Source: [Phormidium] sp. LEGE 05292 (GTDB lineage Bacteria > Cyanobacteriota > Cyanobacteriia > Cyanobacteriales > Aerosakkonemataceae). From it: a DNA stretch of 64,000 nucleotides. The stretch is taken from positions 28,678-92,677 of the forward strand of contig NZ_JADEWG010000008.1 of NCBI RefSeq assembly GCF_015207735.1, given 5' to 3'. Each line of letters starts with the position of its first letter. Position 1 is the stretch's first letter. The position numbers and the translations under genes were made by a program. Of this stretch, positions 57,922 through 64,000 are shown piece after piece. Below the pieces are notes generated by a model, which saw only the letters and a list, made by a program, of their open reading frames with translations, made no database searches and had not been told where the DNA came from.

Positions 57922-58083
57922 CGTTGATGAACTTCCTAGTTATTTATTCCTAAAAAAAGCCAATTTTGCAATTCCCGATTTTATTGGAATTAATGATATA
58001 TGGCTTATTATCTGATTGATTGTATTTGTAGTTACATAATTTTTGCAAAAATCTATCTTTGGGTAGATACCTGTTGATTGTAA

Positions 58084-59745
58084 CTAAAATACAAAAGAAG
58101 TCCTAATTACGCCGACTATCGCATCAGGATTTCGTGCGTCGTGGTTAGGTGCGGTTAGCCAGAAAAAGCCGGGAGTGATGGAGATATAATCATTGAGTTG
58201 AATGCGGTAAAATGCTTCAATGTGGAATCCGGTGTTGCGATCGCTTCTTTCCCCATCTGGTAAACCAATTGCTGCTGCTAAAGCCGCATTACTAGTACTA
58301 ATCAATTTCGGCTGCATTCCAAACACAAAACCGCCATAATTTCCCTTTTTAAGTAAGTCTGGAAAAGCAAAAGTTGCTGCATAATTCAAAACTTCTGCAT
58401 CACCTTTTATCCCCAAAGCACGCGCCGCTGTATAACCTACCCAACCGCCTAATTCAAAGTTAGGACTGAAACGATAATTAGCTTGAAAACCGTAATTATT
58501 ACCAACAACTGGCCCAGCACCAATTACTTTTGCGGCATTACTTCCTGCTAAAGTATCAACACCAAATTCGCGAGAATAAGAATTGAGATAAAGTAAGCCA
58601 AACTTTAACCTTTCTCCACTATAAACTAACTGCGCGAAAGCACTGTAACCACCATTGAAAAACCCTAGACTCGGTTGATTAGCATTTCCCCCTTCTCCAA
58701 GATAAGCAAAGTCTAAACTTAATCCTTTAGTTATTAAAAAGTTAGCCCCAATCCCCGCCTGATTTCCTATAGGGAAGTAAACTGGATTAACCTGACCAAA
58801 ATTGCTCAAAGCACCAGTAGCAGTCTCAATGAAAGGACTAATTGGATCGGTGATAAAACTAGGGTCTATACTAGCAGCATCTAGATAAAATGTCAGCCTA
58901 TCTCCTACGGGAAAGCGATACTGCAATTGATTAATTGTTACCTGACTATTTTCGGTTACACTACTAGGAGTAAAGCGAGTTTCACCTGTTAGTCCGGCTG
59001 TACCTAGCCCAAAATTTCCGCCATAAGTCGCCCCGGTATCAATCAATCTTAAATTAGTCGCTTGCAACCGAGTTCTTAAGCGATCTTTTCCAGTGAAACT
59101 AGTATTAAAATCAATTCTTGTCCGATAACCTAATGTAGCTTGATTGACATCGCCAGCCCTTTCTCCAAAAGCATCAGAAAGGTAAGCAATCACTTCGACA
59201 CCCAGTTTAGTAGTTGTGGAAAATTGCTGGGATTCTACTTTATTTACTCTGGCTTCTAAAGCGTTTACACTACCGCGCAAATTAGCTAATTCCACGGCAA
59301 ATTCTTCTTGCAATCTTCGCAATTTATCTAAATCTTCTTTACTAACTCCTTGAGGTAAAGCGGCGATTAATTCTTGAATTCTATCCAAACAGCTATTCAA
59401 CCCTGCGGCGAATTCATAGCGGGTCATTGCACGATTTCCGCGATAAGTTTGGTCTGGATATCCTTCAATACAACCGTATCTTTCAACTAAAGATTGTAAT
59501 GCCTGAAAAGCCCAATCTGTAGGTTGCACATCTCGCAGTTGAGAAACAGAAGTTACCTGTTCTGAACTATTAGAATCTTCTGTTGTTTCTGAAGCAGAAT
59601 TTAATGATTCTGCATATTCAACAATTTGTTGCAACGAATTAGTGTTTTCGCTAATTTCCGCTGCTTGAGTCAGGCTAGAAATTAGCCAACCATTAACTAT
59701 AACTGCAATACTCAATGGTAGTGCGTTTCCTAAAAGTTTATTCAT
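58084..59745 (-). CDS. SLH-domain OprB-type outer-membrane porin
   Basis: A 553-residue porin. ATG 59745 is chosen because TGAGGAT lies six bases upstream; GTG 59757 would place that ribosome site inside the gene. A signal peptide (MNKLLGNALPLSIAVIVNG) is followed by an SLH domain (about 75-125, VQPTDWAFQALQSLVERYGCIEGYPD, part quoted), a coiled coil (about 130-175) and a beta-barrel ending in Phe. This architecture is the dominant cyanobacterial porin class, sometimes called iron-uptake porin. It lies next to two importer loci. Confidence 0.92.
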   Translation of the reverse strand: MNKLLGNALPLSIAVIVNGWLISSLTQAAEISENTNSLQQIVEYAESLNSASETTEDSNSSEQVTSVSQLRDVQPTDWAFQALQSLVERYGCIEGYPDQTYRGNRAMTRYEFAAGLNSCLDRIQELIAALPQGVSKEDLDKLRRLQEEFAVELANLRGSVNALEARVNKVESQQFSTTTKLGVEVIAYLSDAFGERAGDVNQATLGYRTRIDFNTSFTGKDRLRTRLQATNLRLIDTGATYGGNFGLGTAGLTGETRFTPSSVTENSQVTINQLQYRFPVGDRLTFYLDAASIDPSFITDPISPFIETATGALSNFGQVNPVYFPIGNQAGIGANFLITKGLSLDFAYLGEGGNANQPSLGFFNGGYSAFAQLVYSGERLKFGLLYLNSYSREFGVDTLAGSNAAKVIGAGPVVGNNYGFQANYRFSPNFELGGWVGYTAARALGIKGDAEVLNYAATFAFPDLLKKGNYGGFVFGMQPKLISTSNAALAAAIGLPDGERSDRNTGFHIEAFYRIQLNDYISITPGFFWLTAPNHDARNPDAIVGVIRTSFVF

Positions 59746-59884
59746 GCTTATCCTCACACCAAAAAATTCTGAGTCACATTAACTCAGCATCCAAAACTTG
59801 AATTAAATCTAATTGTAGAGTAATATTTCTATTCAAATGTTGGAAATGATACAACTATTAATGCAAATCGCTAGTTATAAGTTT

Positions 59885-60008
59885 AAGTGTTTTCTATCCC
59901 CCTAAATCTCCCTTAATAAGGAGGACTTTGAATCTGGTTTCCCCCATGATGTTAATAGCGTAGCTTCCTTTGGTTCCCCCCTTATTAAGGGGGGCGGAGG
60001 GGGGATCG
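59885..60008. repeat. C/G-rich hairpin repeats related to the 47.4-kb array
   Basis: CCTTAATAAGGAGGACTTTGAATCTGG-like and CCCCCCTTATTAAGGGGGG hairpins (quoted in short words only) occur here. The GACTTTGAATCT word is the reverse complement of the tail of the 33-bp repeats at 47434-47570. Confidence 0.65.
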
Positions 60009-60041
60009 AATTAACAATATTTTTAACTACAACTTACGTGA

Positions 60042-60914
60042 TTATTTTCCCAGATAAGCTTCTAAAACTTGGGAATTGTTTTGAATTTCTTCAGGAGTAC
60101 CAACAGCGAGGTTACGTCCTTCAGCTAATACCCAAACCCGATCGCACAAAGACATGATCACATCCATGTTATGCTCAATAATTAAAAAGGTCATACCTTC
60201 GCGATTCCAGGTTAAAATACGATCGCAAATCTGATTAATTAAAGTTGGATTTACTCCCGCCGCTGGTTCATCTAATAAAATTAATTTGGGTTGCGACATT
60301 AACGCCCTTCCCATTTCTAAAAGCTTGCGTTGTCCCCCTGATAAAGAACCAGCATAATCATTCGCTTTATGGGCTAATCCTACTGATTCTAAAATAGCGA
60401 TCGCCCTTTCGCGCAAATCTTTTTCCTCTTGCTTCACTTCATGGGCACGAAACCACACATTCCAGAACTTTTCTCCCGTTTGCTTTTGCGCCGCTAACAG
60501 CATATTTTCCATCACAGAAAGCCGAGAAAGTACCCGCGCTACCTGAAAAGTGCGAATCATTCCCATTTGAGCAATTTGATGAGGTGCTAAACTTTCTACA
60601 GGTTCCCCATCAAAAATTACCCGCCCCGAATCTGGGCGAATAAAATTAGAAATTAAATTAAATAAAGTTGTTTTTCCGGCACCATTTGGCCCGATTAATC
60701 CAGTAATACTACCTTGACTCACTTCCAAAGTAGCATTATCCACCGCTTTTAACCCACCAAAACTCTTATTTACACCATTAGCTGATAACAAAAGGTTATC
60801 ACTAGGTTGAGGTCGTGATGGTGCATCTTCTACCTGTTTAAGAATCTCATCTAAATCAGTTTGTGGTTCATTTAAAGGCACATCTGATAGTGAATCTGAT
60901 GGATTATTTACCAA
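60042..60914 (-). CDS. livG: Branched-chain/neutral amino-acid ABC ATPase (LivG/NatA-like)
   Basis: A 290-residue ATPase. Walker A GPNGAGKTT, signature LSGGQRKLLEMGRALM, Walker B LILLDEPAAGVNP and FLIIEHNMDVIM are present, with the LivG words FQVARVLSRLSVMENMLLA. The first 45 residues are a hydrophilic extension not seen in most LivG proteins. It overlaps the LivM-type permease gene by 11 bases. Together they resemble part of the cyanobacterial Nat neutral amino-acid permease; the other subunits are not in the window. Confidence 0.92.
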   Translation of the reverse strand: MVNNPSDSLSDVPLNEPQTDLDEILKQVEDAPSRPQPSDNLLLSANGVNKSFGGLKAVDNATLEVSQGSITGLIGPNGAGKTTLFNLISNFIRPDSGRVIFDGEPVESLAPHQIAQMGMIRTFQVARVLSRLSVMENMLLAAQKQTGEKFWNVWFRAHEVKQEEKDLRERAIAILESVGLAHKANDYAGSLSGGQRKLLEMGRALMSQPKLILLDEPAAGVNPTLINQICDRILTWNREGMTFLIIEHNMDVIMSLCDRVWVLAEGRNLAVGTPEEIQNNSQVLEAYLGK

Positions 60915-62052
60915 GCGTTAATTCCTCCTTTTTCCCTAAAATCCCTTGCGGTCTGACCATCATTAAAATAATTAATAATAAACCAATTACCATAATCCGA
61001 AAAGCGCCCAAACGCGCATCATCAAAAGGTAATAATCCCGGTAATACGAAGCGCGTTCCTTCAAAATATGCCCAAAAAATTATCGTTCCTAATAAAGTTC
61101 CGTAATTGTTACCTGCGCCACCTAAAATGATAATTGTCCAAGCATCAAAAGTGATTTGGGGTTGAAAGTTATCCGGGTAAACTGTTGCTAATTGCCAAGC
61201 ATAAAAAGCCCCAGCAAATCCAGCGATCGCACCACCCAACATCAACGATTGTAACTTGTACCAAAACACATTTTTCCCCAAAGCTTTTGGTACTTGTTCA
61301 TCTTCCCGAATCGCCTTTAAAACTCTTCCCCAAGGCGCTTTTACTAATCTTTCCAATGCCCAAAATACAACAGTTAAAACTAACAGTAACACTACCATTA
61401 ACCCAGTTTTGTAAGTAAAACTATTAGCATCAAGTAAAGATAGTAAACCCACAAGATAAACAATTAATCCTAAAACACCTCCAATAATTCCCATAATTAA
61501 AGATGCAATAGGGGTAGATTGACTCATCTTTCCCTGTTGCAATTTCTTTCTCATCCACCGCCATAATTGCCAGCCACCTATTCCCGCAATTCCTGTGAGT
61601 ACAGCAATCAAAAAAAACTGTAAAAGCGGATTCAGGGTAACATTACTAAATGGTAAAGGAAAACCTTGTAAACCAAACACGCCCGATCGCCATTGACCAT
61701 TCCCTACAGGCAATTCTTGGTTATTCACAATTAAGCGAATCATTTCCGATAAACCAATAGTCACAATTGCCAGATAATCTTCTCGCAATCGCAACGTTGA
61801 TATCCCCACCAACAAACCCAACAACGCAGCTAAAGCCGCACCAATTAAAGCAGCTATAAATAATGGAACTCCCTGTAAACTTAATAATACAGTCGTGTAA
61901 GCTCCCACAGCCATGAAAGCCACATGACCAAAGTTAATTAAACCAGTAAAACCCCACTGTAAATTTAGTCCTAAGCCGAATAGGGCATAAACTGATATAA
62001 AAATGATTAGGGAAACTAAATAACCTAGAGGCAGAATCATTGGCAGTAGCAA
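60904..62052 (-). CDS. livM: Branched-chain/neutral amino-acid ABC permease (LivM/NatC-like)
   Basis: A 382-residue membrane permease with about eight to ten helices. The LivM words GLNLQWGFTGLINFGHVAFMAVGAY (part), LREDYLAIVTIGLSEMIRLIVNN and the transport-loop GRVLKAIREDEQVPKALG are present. It starts at ATG 62052 and overlaps the downstream ATPase. In NatC-like proteins an insert separates the helices in the middle, as here (about 125-185). The substrate is probably neutral amino acids, by analogy. Confidence 0.92.
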   Translation of the reverse strand: MLLPMILPLGYLVSLIIFISVYALFGLGLNLQWGFTGLINFGHVAFMAVGAYTTVLLSLQGVPLFIAALIGAALAALLGLLVGISTLRLREDYLAIVTIGLSEMIRLIVNNQELPVGNGQWRSGVFGLQGFPLPFSNVTLNPLLQFFLIAVLTGIAGIGGWQLWRWMRKKLQQGKMSQSTPIASLIMGIIGGVLGLIVYLVGLLSLLDANSFTYKTGLMVVLLLVLTVVFWALERLVKAPWGRVLKAIREDEQVPKALGKNVFWYKLQSLMLGGAIAGFAGAFYAWQLATVYPDNFQPQITFDAWTIIILGGAGNNYGTLLGTIIFWAYFEGTRFVLPGLLPFDDARLGAFRIMVIGLLLIILMMVRPQGILGKKEELTLGK

Positions 62053-62318
62053 ATAAAAAACCAGTATCTACTTTGTTAAGGCATTTTACCTTATATAGCA
62101 GTATTATTTAAATTGTGAGAGGTAGATTTTTAATATTCGGGTTTTGCCAAGACTGGACAAGTCAAAGCAATCTGAAATGATTTGGAAAAAATTCTGCGGC
62201 CTGTTACCTGTTCATTAAATGATTGTAAGATTTGCCCAAATTATATATCTAATCTTTCTATCTCCTTTAAACTGTTGGAAGAAAAAGATACTGTTAAACT
62301 TTTAGGATGAAAATTGCT

Positions 62319-63905
62319 ATGGATGCAGCGGCACTCTGGCAACGTTACCAAGACTGGCTTTACTATCACGAAGGACTGGGATTTTACTTAGATATCAGTC
62401 GTGTGGGATTTGATGACAAGTTTTTACAAACGTTGCAACCAAAATTGGACAAAGCATTTAAAGACCTAGCTGCATTAGAGAATGGTGCGATCGCCAACCC
62501 CGACGAAAACCGCATGGTTGGTCACTATTGGCTACGCGATCCAGACAGAGCACCCAGCCCCGAACTCAAACAAGGAATCATCGATACTTTAGAGAAAATC
62601 GAAACATTTGTCCAGAAAGTCCACAGCGGAGAAATTCATCCCCCCAACGCCCCAAAATTTACCGACCTTCTCTCCATCGGCATTGGCGGATCGGCTTTAG
62701 GCCCAGAATTTGTTGCCGAAGCCCTAGCCCCCGACTCTCCCCCATTAGCAATTCATTTTATCGACAATAGCGATCCAGCGGGGATCGATCGCATCCTCAC
62801 CAAACTGAAAGACAAACTCGCCACCACCTTAGTATTAGTCATCTCCAAATCAGGAGGCACACCCGAACCCCGAAACGGCATGATCGAAGTGCAACACGCC
62901 TTCGCCGCCCAAGGATTAGACTTTGCCAAACAAGCGATCGCCACCACAGGAGTCGGCAGCAACCTCGACAAAACCGCCCATTCCCAAGGTTGGATCGCCA
63001 CCTTCCCAATGGAAGACTGGGTAGGCGGACGCACCTCCGAAATGTCATCAGTCGGCTTACTCCCCGCAGCATTACAAGGCATTGACATTCGCGCCATGTT
63101 AGCAGGTGCCAAACAAATGGATGCCGCCACCCGCATCCCCGACTTAAAAAGTAACCCAGCCGCCTTACTTGCCCTTTCCTGGTACTACATTGGCAACGGT
63201 AAAGGCGAAAAAGACATGGTAATTCTGCCCTACAAAGACAGCTTGCTACTGTTTAGCCGTTACCTGCAACAGTTAGTTATGGAATCTTTAGGCAAAGAAA
63301 AAGACCTCGACGGCAACACAGTCTATCAAGGCATAGCCGTTTATGGTAACAAAGGCTCAACCGATCAACACGCCTACGTCCAACAACTACGCGAAGGAGT
63401 CCCCAATTTCTTCGCCACCTTCATTGAAGTCTTAAAAGACCGCGAAGGCAAATCCCCCGAAATAGATCCCGGAGTAACTTCAGGTGATTATCTTTCCGGT
63501 TTCTTACAAGGAACACGCAAAGCACTTTACGAAAATCACCGTCAATCAATCACCGTCACCATTCCCCAAGTCAATCCTTACACAGTCGGCGCACTAATCG
63601 CCCTTTACGAACGCGCCGTCACCATCTACGGTTTCCTAGTTAACGTTAACGCCTACCACCAACCCGGAGTCGAAGCCGGGAAAAAAGCCGCTGCGGAAAT
63701 TTTGGATCTGCAAACCAAAGTAGTTCAGTTAATTCAGCAAGAAGGCAAACCCATGTATTTAAGCCAAATTGCCGAAAAATTAGGCGCAACTGAAGATACA
63801 GAGGCAATTTACAAAATTGTCCGTCATTTAGCAGCTAACGATCGCGGCATCGCCCTACACGGCAACTTAGGCAAACCCAGCACTTTAACCGTTTCCACCA
63901 CTTAG
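62319..63905 (+). CDS. pgi: Glucose-6-phosphate isomerase
   Basis: Interconverts glucose-6-phosphate and fructose-6-phosphate. The 528-residue protein matches the cyanobacterial form: [21 protein letters not shown] at the start, [43 protein letters not shown], and [15 protein letters not shown] with the active-site region. ATG 62319 gives the family N-terminus; ATG 62307 is an in-frame alternative adding four residues. It is divergent from the livM-like gene across a 266-bp gap with no other gene. Confidence 0.96.
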   Translation: MDAAALWQRYQDWLYYHEGLGFYLDISRVGFDDKFLQTLQPKLDKAFKDLAALENGAIANPDENRMVGHYWLRDPDRAPSPELKQGIIDTLEKIETFVQKVHSGEIHPPNAPKFTDLLSIGIGGSALGPEFVAEALAPDSPPLAIHFIDNSDPAGIDRILTKLKDKLATTLVLVISKSGGTPEPRNGMIEVQHAFAAQGLDFAKQAIATTGVGSNLDKTAHSQGWIATFPMEDWVGGRTSEMSSVGLLPAALQGIDIRAMLAGAKQMDAATRIPDLKSNPAALLALSWYYIGNGKGEKDMVILPYKDSLLLFSRYLQQLVMESLGKEKDLDGNTVYQGIAVYGNKGSTDQHAYVQQLREGVPNFFATFIEVLKDREGKSPEIDPGVTSGDYLSGFLQGTRKALYENHRQSITVTIPQVNPYTVGALIALYERAVTIYGFLVNVNAYHQPGVEAGKKAAAEILDLQTKVVQLIQQEGKPMYLSQIAEKLGATEDTEAIYKIVRHLAANDRGIALHGNLGKPSTLTVSTT

Positions 63906-64000
63906 GAGACAAGGGGACAAGGAGATGGGGAGATGGGAGGATGGGGAGACAAGGGGACAAGGGGACAAGGAGAATTAAATTTTACCTTTCCCCCCTGCCC
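63906..64000. repeat. Low-complexity G-rich repeats
   Basis: Words of the type GGGGACAAGGAGATGG and GGGGAGATGGGAGGATGG are repeated to near the window edge, as in the tract at 54837. No gene is visible. Confidence 0.75.

Overview
The window is chromosomal DNA of a cyanobacterium, probably filamentous. The signs are many HIP1-type GCGATCGC octamers, cyanobacteria-specific genes (PipX, UPF0182, DUF3493/Rep27-like, SLH-type porin, class II F/SBPase, fused Bgt-like transporter), cyanophycin genes including a CphA2-type synthetase, and many intergenic palindromic repeats. No rRNA operon, CRISPR array or intact transposase gene was found. Most of the window is housekeeping DNA; the accessory signals sit mainly in the repeats and around the tRNA/toxin-antitoxin region.

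Layout. 1-5.6 kb: 5'-truncated zinc alcohol dehydrogenase, a [2Fe-2S] thioredoxin-like ferredoxin, an orphan IS605-type right end (omega-RNA-like), a GC-rich gene of foreign appearance, a YgfZ-like folate protein and a REC-GAF-GGDEF cyclase. 5.8-10.1 kb: a two-gene module with a DUF2726-like nuclease fold, a TPP riboswitch with thiC, and pyrE. 10.1-19 kb: secreted and membrane proteins, tRNA(CAU), a CNNM transporter, queC, a Gfo/Idh oxidoreductase, an SGNH hydrolase, a one-helix membrane protein, an ACT-malic enzyme and pipX. 19.5-28.3 kb: a pore-less voltage-sensor-like membrane protein, then the rimP-nusA-ylxR-infB operon behind a leader with an intrinsic terminator. 28.5-34.3 kb: SLH beta-helix protein, ABC exporter, second CNNM protein. 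34.4-36 kb: tRNA-Tyr and tRNA-Thr, a perfect 23-bp inverted repeat resembling two abutted transposon ends that truncates a VapC toxin gene, and a MazEF pair. 36.3-44.5 kb: Grx4/BolA, a protein with a duplicated 124-residue unit, an acyltransferase, tadA, glutaredoxin 3, a VOC protein, a helicase-HNH fusion and a Uma2 nuclease. 44.6-50.8 kb: F/SBPase, hemA, a tandem hairpin repeat interrupted by a MITE, and a UPF0182 protein. 51.3-62 kb: a nitrogen-storage and uptake region with CphA2-type synthetase divergent from cyanophycinase, a basic/neutral amino-acid ABC transporter with two fused binding domains, an SLH porin and a branched-chain/neutral amino-acid ABC permease with its ATPase. The window ends with pgi.

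How the genes work together. Cyanophycinase releases beta-Asp-Arg dipeptides and CphA2-type enzymes repolymerise them, so the divergent cphB/cphA2 pair beside an Arg/Gln-type importer and a NatAC-like system reads as a nitrogen recycling and scavenging neighbourhood. PipX points to PII/NtcA nitrogen control in the same genome. The infB operon, tRNAs, queC and tadA serve translation; malic enzyme, F/SBPase and pgi serve central carbon flow. All functional calls rest on motif recognition by eye, without database searches.
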